DNA of 64,000 nt, taken from contig NZ_FNRO01000007.1 of the NCBI RefSeq assembly GCF_900107745.1, positions 124,001 through 188,000 on the forward strand, read 5' to 3'. Positions 53,090 through 60,787 of the stretch are shown here, piece by piece. Numbering within the stretch: position 1 is the first letter of the stretch; each line of letters starts with the position of its first letter. The notes under the pieces were generated by a model. It was not told the DNA's origin. It was given only the letters and a program-made list of their open reading frames with translations, and searched no databases. This DNA comes from Variovorax sp. YR216. GTDB taxonomy: Bacteria > Pseudomonadota > Gammaproteobacteria > Burkholderiales > Burkholderiaceae_C. A program made the position numbers and the translations under genes.

Positions 53090-53106
53090 TTGGCACGCAA
53101 CGTGCA
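53090..53106 (+). promoter_or_regulatory. Candidate sigma-54 (-24/-12) promoter before the glycine riboswitch
   Basis: TTGGCACGCAACGTGCA carries the -24 element TTGGCACG and, at the required spacing, a -12 element GTGCA (consensus TTGCA, one mismatch). GC at 53104-53105 as -13/-12 predicts a start near 53117, two bases before the first paired base of the riboswitch. The element overlaps an inverted repeat (GGGTTG...CAACCC, 53087-53110), which could instead be an operator or hairpin. No enhancer sites were located. Confidence 0.45.
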
Positions 53107-53118
53107 ACCCCACCCGCA

Positions 53119-53315
53119 GCATCCAGGAGAAATGCCCGCTCGTGATTCATGACGGTGCATTACCGAAGGCGAGTTCCCACCAACGCTCAGGTTCCAGGAC
53201 TGGATGCACCAAAACGCTGGAGAGCGCTGGACGGATCGACCGCCCAGCCGCCGAAGGGGCAAGCCGCAGGCGCACAGTGCGCGCGCGGTGAATCTCTCAG
53301 GCACAAGGGACAGCG
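53119..53315 (+). ncRNA. Tandem glycine riboswitch
   Basis: Two aptamers in series. Aptamer 1 is closed by P1 GCATCCAG (53119-53126) with CTGGATGC (53200-53207) and contains ACCGAAGGCGAG and CGCTCAGGTTCCAGGAC. A 7-base A-rich linker (ACCAAAA) follows. Aptamer 2 is closed by CGCTG (53215-53219) with CAGCG (53311-53315) and carries the strong consensus words GGAGAG, CCGCCGAAGGGGCAAGCC and AATCTCTCAGGCACAAGGGAC. This order and linker are those of the known cooperative glycine riboswitch. The sense strand faces the MarR gene and peptide importer, not gcvT. Confidence 0.9.
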
Positions 53316-53405
53316 CGGGATGACGGCCGTGGCATTGCCACGTCCGCGTCTGTCGCCGAGGTCACCGTGTCACTGTCCTTCCTTTCTTCGTTCTTTCTTC
53401 TTTCG
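53307..53405 (+). promoter_or_regulatory. Possible riboswitch expression platform (P1-competing stem plus pyrimidine tract)
   Basis: The 3' strand of aptamer 2 P1 and its flank (GGACAG, 53308-53313) is complementary to CTGTCC (53373-53378). The latter is followed directly by a long T/C-rich tract (TTCCTTTCTT and onward to about 53405). Pairing of the two would disrupt aptamer 2 and leave a U-rich 3' side, i.e. a terminator formed without glycine. A further hairpin CGTGGC-ATT-GCCACG (53328-53342) lies in the loop. The mechanism is inference; an ON switch would fit other glycine riboswitches. Confidence 0.4.
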
Positions 53406-53462
53406 TCATCGAGCGCCCGCTGATGGTGCCGATGCCGGGCACAAATGCTGCTTTTCCTTCAC

Positions 53463-53489
53463 GCAATGGTTGCAAATTTCAACTATTGC
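53463..53489. promoter_or_regulatory. Inverted repeat, candidate MarR operator
   Basis: GCAAT-GG-TTG and CAA-CT-ATTGC form symmetric half-sites around a 7-base AT-rich centre (CAAATTT), spanning 27 bp and ending 24 bases before the MarR start codon. AT-rich palindromes with TTG/CAA half-sites just upstream of the gene are typical of MarR self-repressors. A small hairpin GCACC-TGAT-GGTGC (53495-53508) lies between it and the ATG and could mask ribosome binding. Confidence 0.55.
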
Positions 53490-53512
53490 CAGTCGCACCT
53501 GATGGTGCATCG

Positions 53513-53983
53513 ATGGAGCAGCACATGGCCGGCCTGAACGACTTCCTCACCTTCCGCATCGACGTGTTCAACGACCAGGCCAAGCAACTGGCGACCGACG
53601 TCTATGAAGAGACGCACGGCGTCAGCCTGCGCGAGCTGCGGGTGCTTCGGCTCGCCTATGCCACGCCGGGCATCACGCAGGGCGAGGTCGTGGCCGCGAG
53701 CCGTCTGGAGAAGACGCTGGTGTCCAAGCTCGTCACTGCATTGGTCCGCCGGCAACTGCTGCTGCGCGAGATCGGTGCGCAGGACGCGCGCTGGGTGCAC
53801 CTGCATCTCACCGAGGAGGGCCGCCACGTCGTTCAGCAGTGCAACCGGCTGGGCCGAAAGATGGAGCGGTCCCTGCTCAGCGTGCTCAGCGATTCGGAGC
53901 GCGCGCTGTTCGACAAATGCCTGGAGCGCCTCACGCAGCAGGTCGAGCGCGATGCGCGCGACGCGCGGCGCTTCATGGCCTGA
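53513..53983 (+). CDS. MarR-family transcriptional regulator
   Basis: 156 residues from ATG 53513. The winged helix covers about 35-110: VSLRELRVLRLAYATPGITQ, GEVVAASRLEKTLVSKLVTA, and the wing DARWVHLHLTEEGRHVV. It is the first gene downstream of the tandem glycine riboswitch and lies 55 bases before the peptide-binding protein gene, all on one strand. It probably represses itself and the importer operon. Effector unknown; glycine-dependent read-through would set the regulator's own level. Confidence 0.87.
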   Translation: MEQHMAGLNDFLTFRIDVFNDQAKQLATDVYEETHGVSLRELRVLRLAYATPGITQGEVVAASRLEKTLVSKLVTALVRRQLLLREIGAQDARWVHLHLTEEGRHVVQQCNRLGRKMERSLLSVLSDSERALFDKCLERLTQQVERDARDARRFMA

Positions 53984-54038
53984 CCACCTGCCTGCTTTTC
54001 TTTTTTCCCCTTTGCTTTCATTCACCAGGAGCTGATCC

Positions 54039-55613
54039 ATGTTCAAGAAGTCTCTCGCCGCCGTCCTGATCGGTGCCGCGCTCGTCGGGCTCTCGCCGCT
54101 CGTGCAGGCGCAGGACAAGGTGCTGCGCATCGTGCCGCAGTCCGACCTGAAGATCCTCGATCCGATCTGGACCACCGCCTTCATCACCCGCAACCACGGC
54201 TACGCGGTGTACGACACGCTCTTCGGCGTCGATGCGCAGGGCAAGGTGCATCCGCAGATGGTGGGCGACTACAACCGCAGCGCCGACGGCAACACCTGGA
54301 CCTTCACGCTGCGCGACGGCCTCGCCTTCCACGACGGCAAGCCGGTGACCTCGGCCGACGTCATCCAGTCCATCAAGCGCTGGGGCCAGCGCGACGGGCT
54401 GGGCCAGAAGATGATGGCCGCACTCGCCAGCATGGAGGCGAAGAGCGACAAGACCTTCGTGATGACCTTCAAGGAGCCCTTCGGCCTCGTGCTGGAGGCG
54501 CTCTCCAAGCCTTCGTCGAACCCGCCCTTCATCATGCCCAAGTCGGTGGCCGAGACGCCGGCCGACCAGCAGATCACCAGCACCGTCGGCTCGGGCCCGT
54601 TCATCTTCAAGGCCGATGAATACCGCCCCGGCGAGAAGATCGTCTACGTCAAGAACACCAAGTACGTGCCGCGCAAGGAGCCCGCGAGCGGCACCGCGGG
54701 TGGCAAGGTGGTCAACGTGGACCGCATGGAATGGGTGGTGCTCAACGACGCGCAGACCCAGGCCAACGCGCTCGCCAACGGCGAAGTGGACATGATCGAG
54801 TGGGTGCCTTCCGAGCAATACCTCGCGCTCAAGGACGACCCGAAGATCGAGCTCGCGAGCCCGGTGCCCACCGGCTCCTACGCGCTGCACCTGAACCGCC
54901 TGGTGCCGCCCTTCAACAACGCGAAGATCGCGCAGGCCGCGCTGATGGCGATGAACCAGGAGGCGCTGCTGCGCGCCCAGATGGTGCACAAGGAGCTGTA
55001 CAACACCAACCCGTCGATCTACCCGACCGGCACCACCTTCCACTCGACCAAGACCTCGTACTTCACCGGCAAGCCGCAGTTCGAGAAGGCGAAGGCGCTG
55101 CTCAAGGAAGCCGGCTATAAGAACGAGCCGATCGTCTTCCTCTACCCGGCCAACTTCCCGGCGATCAACAAGTTCCCGCCGGTCATGGCGGCGCTGCTCA
55201 AGCAGGCCGGCTTCAACGTCGACCTGCAGTCGATGGACTGGCCCACGCTGGTCACCCGCCGCGCGGTGAAGAAGCCTGCGAGCGAAGGCGGCTGGAATGC
55301 CTTCATCACCGGCTGGGGCCTCGCGGACAACATCAACCCGATGTTCTTCGCGCCGATGACCGGCAACGGCGAGAAGGGCTGGTTCGGCTGGACCACCGAC
55401 GACGAGCTCGAGAAGCTCAAGGGCGAGTTCCTCAAGACCAGCGACGAAGCGCAGCGCAAGGCGCTCGCCACGAAGATCCAGGAGCGCGTGTACGACGCCG
55501 CGGTGTTCGCGCCGGTGGGCGAATACAAGCCGCTGACTGCCTATCGCAAGGGCGTGATCTCCGGCCTGGTCTCGGGCCCGGTGGGCGTGCTCTGGGGCAT
55601 CAAGAAGAACTGA
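54039..55613 (+). CDS. Peptide ABC transporter substrate-binding protein (DppA/OppA type)
   Basis: 524 residues. The Sec signal ends at LVQA|QDKVLRI. The family-5 solute-binding pattern follows: WTFTLRDGLAFHDGKPVTSADV near 85, IMPKSVAETPAD, GSGPFIFKADEYRPGEKIV, and LANGEVDMIEWVPSEQY. It delivers di- or oligopeptides (or amides, nickel or glutathione-like ligands in some members) to the permeases encoded next. First structural gene after the riboswitch/MarR unit. A GGAG ribosome-binding site precedes ATG 54039. Confidence 0.9.
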   Translation: MFKKSLAAVLIGAALVGLSPLVQAQDKVLRIVPQSDLKILDPIWTTAFITRNHGYAVYDTLFGVDAQGKVHPQMVGDYNRSADGNTWTFTLRDGLAFHDGKPVTSADVIQSIKRWGQRDGLGQKMMAALASMEAKSDKTFVMTFKEPFGLVLEALSKPSSNPPFIMPKSVAETPADQQITSTVGSGPFIFKADEYRPGEKIVYVKNTKYVPRKEPASGTAGGKVVNVDRMEWVVLNDAQTQANALANGEVDMIEWVPSEQYLALKDDPKIELASPVPTGSYALHLNRLVPPFNNAKIAQAALMAMNQEALLRAQMVHKELYNTNPSIYPTGTTFHSTKTSYFTGKPQFEKAKALLKEAGYKNEPIVFLYPANFPAINKFPPVMAALLKQAGFNVDLQSMDWPTLVTRRAVKKPASEGGWNAFITGWGLADNINPMFFAPMTGNGEKGWFGWTTDDELEKLKGEFLKTSDEAQRKALATKIQERVYDAAVFAPVGEYKPLTAYRKGVISGLVSGPVGVLWGIKKN

Positions 55614-55627
55614 CCGGAGCAAGAACC

Positions 55628-56569
55628 ATGATGGCCTTCCTGCTGCGGCGCATCGTCGCCACGCTGCCCGTGCTGGTGGTGGTGGCGCTGATCGTCTTCC
55701 TGATGACGCGGCTGGCCCCGGGCGATCCGGCGGCGGCCATCGTGGGCGACAACGCCACGACCGAGAACCTCGCGCAGGTGCGCAAGAACCTCGGCCTCAC
55801 CGAATCGCTGCCGGTGCAGTTCGGCCGCTGGGGCGCGCACTTGCTGCGTGGCGATCTCGGCGAATCCTTCTTCATGAAGAAGCCGGTCGCCGAACTGATC
55901 GGCCAGCGCATCGAGCCGACGCTCGCGCTCGCCGGCGTGACGCTGCTGCTCACGCTGCTGATCGCGGTGCCGCTCGGCGTGCTCGCCGCATGGCGCCACG
56001 GCGGCTGGCTGGACCGCACGTTGATGGGCTTCTCGGCGCTGGGCTTCTCGGTGCCGGTGTTCGTGATCGGCTATCTGCTGATCTGGTTCTTCGCGCTCAA
56101 GCTGCAATGGCTGCCGGTGCAGGGCTACAACCGCATCGCCGACGGCTTCTGGCCGTGGCTGCGCAACCTGATCATGCCGGCGGTGGCGCTGTCTGTGATC
56201 TACGTGGCGCTCATCGCACGCGTCACCCGCGCCGCAGTGGCCGAGGCAATGACCGAGGACTACATCCGCACTGCGCGCGCCAAGGGCATCCCCGAAGCGC
56301 GCGTGCTGATGCGCCATGCGCTGGCCAACGCGGCGGTGCCGATCGTGACCGTCATTGGCATCGGCATCGCGCTGCTGATCGGCGGCGTGGTGGTCACCGA
56401 GTCGGTATTTGCCATCCCCGGCCTCGGCTCGCTCACGGTGGACGCGGTGCTCTCGCGCGACTTTCCGCTCATCCAGGGCATCACGCTCTTCTTCTCGGTG
56501 ATCTACGTGCTGGTCAACCTGCTGGTGGACCTGAGCTACCTGGTCTTCGATCCCCGCATCCGCTACTGA
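55628..56569 (+). CDS. Peptide ABC transporter permease (DppB type)
   Basis: 313 residues with six predicted membrane helices. The DppB N-terminus LLRRIVATLPVLVVVALIVF is followed by RLAPGDPAAAIVGDNAT and the ATPase-docking EAA loop YIRTARAKGIPEARVLMRHA. Inner-membrane half of the peptide channel. It starts 14 bases after the binding protein stop and is followed 10 bases later by the DppC-type subunit. Confidence 0.92.
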   Translation: MMAFLLRRIVATLPVLVVVALIVFLMTRLAPGDPAAAIVGDNATTENLAQVRKNLGLTESLPVQFGRWGAHLLRGDLGESFFMKKPVAELIGQRIEPTLALAGVTLLLTLLIAVPLGVLAAWRHGGWLDRTLMGFSALGFSVPVFVIGYLLIWFFALKLQWLPVQGYNRIADGFWPWLRNLIMPAVALSVIYVALIARVTRAAVAEAMTEDYIRTARAKGIPEARVLMRHALANAAVPIVTVIGIGIALLIGGVVVTESVFAIPGLGSLTVDAVLSRDFPLIQGITLFFSVIYVLVNLLVDLSYLVFDPRIRY

Positions 56570-56579
56570 AGGAACGTCC

Positions 56580-57530
56580 ATGACGCAACAAGCCATCCTG
56601 GACCCCCTGTCCATCGATCCCGCGGCCGAAGCGCCACCGCCGGCCAGGCGCAAGCCGCTCTGGCGCCGCGTGCTGGCCAATGGCGCGGTGCGCTTCGGCG
56701 GCGGTGCGCTGGTGCTGCTCGTCGCCATGGCCATCGCCGCGCCGTGGCTCGGCACCATCGACCCGGTCGCGATGGACCCCGGCAGCGGCAACCTGATGCC
56801 CGGCAGCCGCGGTGACTTCAACAGCCTCTCTGGCGACGTGATCGAGAACCATCTGTTCGTGATGGGCACCGACAGCCTCGGCCGCGACATCTGGAGTCGC
56901 ACGCTCTACGGTGCGCGCGTGTCGATCACGGTGGGGCTCGCGGCGGCGGTGTTGGCGCTGGTGTTCGGGCTGATGGTCGGCCTCACCGCCGGCTACTTCC
57001 GCCGGCTCGACGGCATCGTCATGCGCCTCATGGACGGCGTGATGGCGATCCCCGGCATCCTGTTCGCGGTGAGCCTGGTCGCGCTCTTCGGCGGCACGCT
57101 GGCCACCGTGGTGTTCGCGATCGCGGTGCCCGAGATTCCGCGCGTGGCGCGGCTGGTGCGCTCGGTGGTGCTGAGCGTGCGCGAGGAGCCCTATGTCGAA
57201 GCCGCCATCGCCCTCGACACACCGACCTGGAAGCTGCTGGCCAGGCACATCATGCCCAACGCGATTGCGCCGCTGATCATCCAGGGCACTTACGTGTGCG
57301 CGTCGGCGATCCTGGTGGAAGCGATCCTGTCCTTCCTCGGCGTGGGCCTGCCGGCCGAGATGGCGACCTGGGGAAACATCATGGCCGAGGGCCGTGCCCA
57401 GTTCAACCAGTACCCGCACAACGTGCTCTTCCCGGGCATCTTCCTGGCCGTCACGGTGCTGGCGGTCAACATCCTGGGCGACGGTCTGCGCGACACGCTC
57501 GACCCCAAGTTCAACAAGCGCGCGGAGTAG
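56580..57530 (+). CDS. Peptide ABC transporter permease (DppC type)
   Basis: 316 residues. A proline/alanine-rich cytosolic N-terminus of about 40 residues precedes helix 1, as in DppC. The family region HLFVMGTDSLGRDIWSRTLY and the docking loop YVEAAIALDTPTWKLLARHI with IMPNAIAPLIIQGTY are present. It pairs with the DppB-type permease. Followed 4 bases later by the ATPase gene. Confidence 0.92.
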   Translation: MTQQAILDPLSIDPAAEAPPPARRKPLWRRVLANGAVRFGGGALVLLVAMAIAAPWLGTIDPVAMDPGSGNLMPGSRGDFNSLSGDVIENHLFVMGTDSLGRDIWSRTLYGARVSITVGLAAAVLALVFGLMVGLTAGYFRRLDGIVMRLMDGVMAIPGILFAVSLVALFGGTLATVVFAIAVPEIPRVARLVRSVVLSVREEPYVEAAIALDTPTWKLLARHIMPNAIAPLIIQGTYVCASAILVEAILSFLGVGLPAEMATWGNIMAEGRAQFNQYPHNVLFPGIFLAVTVLAVNILGDGLRDTLDPKFNKRAE

Positions 57531-57534
57531 GACC

Positions 57535-59220
57535 ATGCAGATGACCGTCGAGACGGAAGTGATGGAGGCGGCCGCCGCACGCGAGGCCTTGCAGCCGGTG
57601 CTGTCGGTGCGCAACCTCGCGGTGGCGCTGCCGCGCGGCGGCGACCGGCCCCATGCGGTGGAGCACATCAGCTTCGAGGTGCCGCCAGGCCAGATCGTCT
57701 GCCTGCTGGGCGAATCGGGCTCGGGCAAGTCGGTGATCGCGAGTGCGGTGATGGGCCTGCTGCCGCCCGGCCTTGCGCCGGTCGCGGGCTCGATCGAACT
57801 CAATGGCCGCGAACTGGTCGGCGCCACGCAGGGCGAGTTCCGCGCGCTGCGCGGGCCGAAGATGGCGATGGTGTTCCAGGAGCCGATGACCGCGCTGAAC
57901 CCGGTCATGACTTGCGGCGAGCAGATCGACGAGATGCTCACCCAGCATGTGCGCATGGACAAGGCGCAGCGCCGCCGGGCGATCCTCGACATCATGGCGC
58001 GGGTGCGGCTGCCCGACCCGCCGCGCATCTATGACTCGTACCCGCACCAGCTCTCGGGCGGGCAGCGCCAGCGCATCGTGATCGCGATCGCGCTGATCCT
58101 CAAGCCGGCGCTGCTGATCTGCGACGAGCCTACCACCGCGCTGGACGTGACCACGCAGGCCGAGATCCTCAAGCTCATCCGCGAGCTGCAGACCGAGAAC
58201 GGCACCGCGGTGCTCTTCATCACGCACGACTTCGGTGTGGTGGCCGAGATCGCGGACCAGGTGGTGGTGCTGCAACTGGGCAAGATGATCGAGCGCGGCC
58301 CTGCGCGCCGTGTGCTTACGCAGCCCGAAGAGCCCTACACGCAAATGCTGCTTGCCGCGGTGCCCGAGCTCGCGGCGCATCCGCGACCGCCGATCACCGA
58401 CAACTTCCCGCTGCTGGATGCCCGCAGCATCGTCAAGACCTACGTCAGCGGAAGCTGGCCCGGCAAGCGGCGCGAAGTGCACGCGGTCAAGGAAGCGTCG
58501 CTGGTGGTGCGGCCGAAGGAAACCGTCGGCATCGTGGGCGAGTCGGGCTCGGGCAAGTCCACGCTCGCGCGCTGCATCGCGCGGCTGATCGACCCGACCG
58601 CCGGCGAGATCCACGCCAACGGGCGCTCGGTCGCGCATCTGCGCGGGCGGCTGCTGTCGCCGTTCCGGCGTGATGTGCAGGTGATCTTCCAGGACCCGTA
58701 TCGCTCGCTCAACCCGCGCCAGACGGTCGGCGCGTCGATCATCGAAGGCCCGCTGAACTTCGGCGTGCCCTACGAGAAGGCATGGCAGCGCGCGGAGGAA
58801 CTGATGCACCTCGTGCGCCTCAAGCCCGAGGCGCTGCGGCGCTATCCGAGCGAGTTCTCCGGCGGCCAGCGCCAGCGCCTGTGCATCGCGCGCTCGCTGG
58901 CTTGCGAGCCCAAGCTGCTGATCGCCGACGAAGCCGTTTCCGCGCTCGATGTGTCGGTGCAGGCGCAGATCCTGAAGCTGCTCGACGAGATCCAGCAGAA
59001 GACCGGCATCGGCATCCTCTTCATCACGCACGACCTGCGGGTCGCCAGCCAGATCTGCGACCGCGTGATCGTCATGCGGCAGGGCGCGATCGTCGAGCAG
59101 GGTCCCGCGCGCGACGTGCTCCTCGCGCCGCGCGAGGACTACACCCGCGCGCTGCTCGCGGCCGCACCCGGACGAGGCTTCGCCTTCGGCCGGGGCCAAT
59201 CCGTGGGTCATGCACCTTGA
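57535..59220 (+). CDS. Dual-domain peptide ABC transporter ATPase (DppD-DppF fusion, GsiA-like)
   Basis: 561 residues carrying two complete nucleotide-binding domains. Domain 1: Walker A GESGSGKSVIA, Q-loop FQEPMTALNP, signature LSGGQRQR, Walker B LLICDEPTTALD. Domain 2 (from about residue 295): GESGSGKSTLA, FQDPYRSLNPRQ, signature FSGGQRQR, Walker B LLIADEAVSALD (alanine replacing the usual proline, frequent in this family). It replaces separate DppD and DppF proteins, so one chain powers both permeases, as in the glutathione importer GsiA. Confidence 0.93.
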   Translation: MQMTVETEVMEAAAAREALQPVLSVRNLAVALPRGGDRPHAVEHISFEVPPGQIVCLLGESGSGKSVIASAVMGLLPPGLAPVAGSIELNGRELVGATQGEFRALRGPKMAMVFQEPMTALNPVMTCGEQIDEMLTQHVRMDKAQRRRAILDIMARVRLPDPPRIYDSYPHQLSGGQRQRIVIAIALILKPALLICDEPTTALDVTTQAEILKLIRELQTENGTAVLFITHDFGVVAEIADQVVVLQLGKMIERGPARRVLTQPEEPYTQMLLAAVPELAAHPRPPITDNFPLLDARSIVKTYVSGSWPGKRREVHAVKEASLVVRPKETVGIVGESGSGKSTLARCIARLIDPTAGEIHANGRSVAHLRGRLLSPFRRDVQVIFQDPYRSLNPRQTVGASIIEGPLNFGVPYEKAWQRAEELMHLVRLKPEALRRYPSEFSGGQRQRLCIARSLACEPKLLIADEAVSALDVSVQAQILKLLDEIQQKTGIGILFITHDLRVASQICDRVIVMRQGAIVEQGPARDVLLAPREDYTRALLAAAPGRGFAFGRGQSVGHAP

Positions 59221-59240
59221 ACCGAACCCCACCCATTTCC

Positions 59241-60755
59241 ATGATCGACTCCATGAACGTCTTCATCGCCGGTTTCCAGCACGAGACCAACACCTTCGCT
59301 CCCACACGTGCCGACTGGGCCGCCTTCGAGGCGGGCTCGGGCTTTCCGCCGTACCGGCGCGGGCCCGCGATCATCGAGGCCTATCGCGGAAGGGCCATCC
59401 CGATCGGCGGCTTCATCGAGCAAGCCGAGGCGCGCGGCTGGTCGCTCACCGCATCCGGTTGGGCCGGCGCCAACCCCTCGGCGCATGTCACGCGCGATGC
59501 CTTCGAGCGCATCGCGGGCGACATCGACGAGGACCTGTGCGCCGCGCTCGCGGGGCCGGGCGTCGATGCGGTCTACCTCGACCTGCACGGCGCGGCGGTC
59601 ACCGAGCATCTCGATGACCCCGAAGGCGAACTGCTTGCGCGCATCCGCGCCCGCGTGGGCCCACGGGTGCCCATCGTCGCGAGCCTCGACCTGCACGCCA
59701 ATGTCACCACCGGGATGCTGGACGTGGCGGATGCGCTCGTGGCCTACCGCACCTACCCGCATGTGGACATGAAGGACACTGGCGCGCTCGCCGCGACGCT
59801 GCTTGCGCGCCGCATCGAACGCGGCGTGCGCGAGCCGCTGGCGGTGCGGCGGCTGGACTTCCTCTTGCCGCTCAACGCGCAAAGCACCATGACCGCACCG
59901 GCCAATGCGGTCTACGACGAACTGCTGCGGCTCGATCAAGACCACGGCAGCGTGCTGAGCTTCGCGATGGGCTTTCCCGCCGCCGACATCGCCGAGTGCG
60001 GGCCGGTGATCTGGGGCTATGGCGACGAGGCCGCGGCGGCGGTCGAAGCGCTCTTCGCGCGCGTGGACCAGCCGCGCAGCCAGTGGCGGCTGGACCTGAA
60101 GACACCCGACGCGGCGGTGCGGCAGGCCATGGAACTCGCTGCCGAGGCGGACAAGCCCGTCGTGATCGCCGACACGCAGGACAACCCCGGCGCGGGCGGC
60201 GACAGCAACACCACCGGCATGCTGCACGCGCTGCTGGCCTGCAGGGCAGGCGAGCGCTTTCCGGGCCAGGTCGCGATCGGCCTGCTCGCGGACCCCGAAG
60301 CGGCGGCGCAGGCCCATGCGGCGGGAGAGGGCGCGCACATCGACGTGCAACTCGGCCGCACCGTACCCACCTGGGGCGGACGGCAGAGCGACGCGCCGGT
60401 GATCGCGCGCGCCACCGTGCGCCGGCTCGGCGACGGACACGTCACGCTCAAGGGCCCGATGGGCATGGGCGGCGAAGTGCGCCTCGGCCCGAGCGCGTGC
60501 CTCGAAGTGCAGGGCGTGCTCGTCGGCGTCTGCACCCGCAAGACCCAGATGCTCGACCGGGAGCTCTTCCGCTTCCTGGGCATCGCGCCCGAGGCGATGA
60601 AGATCCTCGTCAACAAGAGCTCGGTGCACTTCCGCGCCGACTTCGCACCCATCGCCAGCCACATCCTGGTGGCCAAGGCGGAAGGCCCGATGGCTGCCGA
60701 CCCGGCCGACCTGCCGTGGACGAAGCTGCCCGCCTCGATGTCCCTGCGCCCCTGA
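59241..60755 (+). CDS. M81-family metallopeptidase (MlrC-like)
   Basis: 504 residues; the true start may be the second ATG at 59253. The N-terminal domain opens FIAGFQHETNTFAPTRADW and contains the likely zinc region with acidic/histidine residues in YLDLHGAAVTEH, SLDLHANVTTGM and TYPHVDMKDTG. The C-terminal MlrC domain includes DTQDNPGAGGDSNTTGML. MlrC cleaves linearised microcystin peptides; relatives lie in peptide-uptake operons. It is encoded 20 bases after the ATPase, so it probably processes imported peptides in the cytosol. Confidence 0.85.
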   Translation: MIDSMNVFIAGFQHETNTFAPTRADWAAFEAGSGFPPYRRGPAIIEAYRGRAIPIGGFIEQAEARGWSLTASGWAGANPSAHVTRDAFERIAGDIDEDLCAALAGPGVDAVYLDLHGAAVTEHLDDPEGELLARIRARVGPRVPIVASLDLHANVTTGMLDVADALVAYRTYPHVDMKDTGALAATLLARRIERGVREPLAVRRLDFLLPLNAQSTMTAPANAVYDELLRLDQDHGSVLSFAMGFPAADIAECGPVIWGYGDEAAAAVEALFARVDQPRSQWRLDLKTPDAAVRQAMELAAEADKPVVIADTQDNPGAGGDSNTTGMLHALLACRAGERFPGQVAIGLLADPEAAAQAHAAGEGAHIDVQLGRTVPTWGGRQSDAPVIARATVRRLGDGHVTLKGPMGMGGEVRLGPSACLEVQGVLVGVCTRKTQMLDRELFRFLGIAPEAMKILVNKSSVHFRADFAPIASHILVAKAEGPMAADPADLPWTKLPASMSLRP

Positions 60756-60787
60756 ACCACCATCCCATCGATCCCGAAGGAGAACCT

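Noticed and set aside
53320..53502. A 60-codon frame opening with ATG 5 bases after the riboswitch
   Set aside because: No ribosome-binding site; Pro/Arg/Phe-biased composition comes from the pyrimidine tract. A leader peptide cannot be excluded but nothing supports it.
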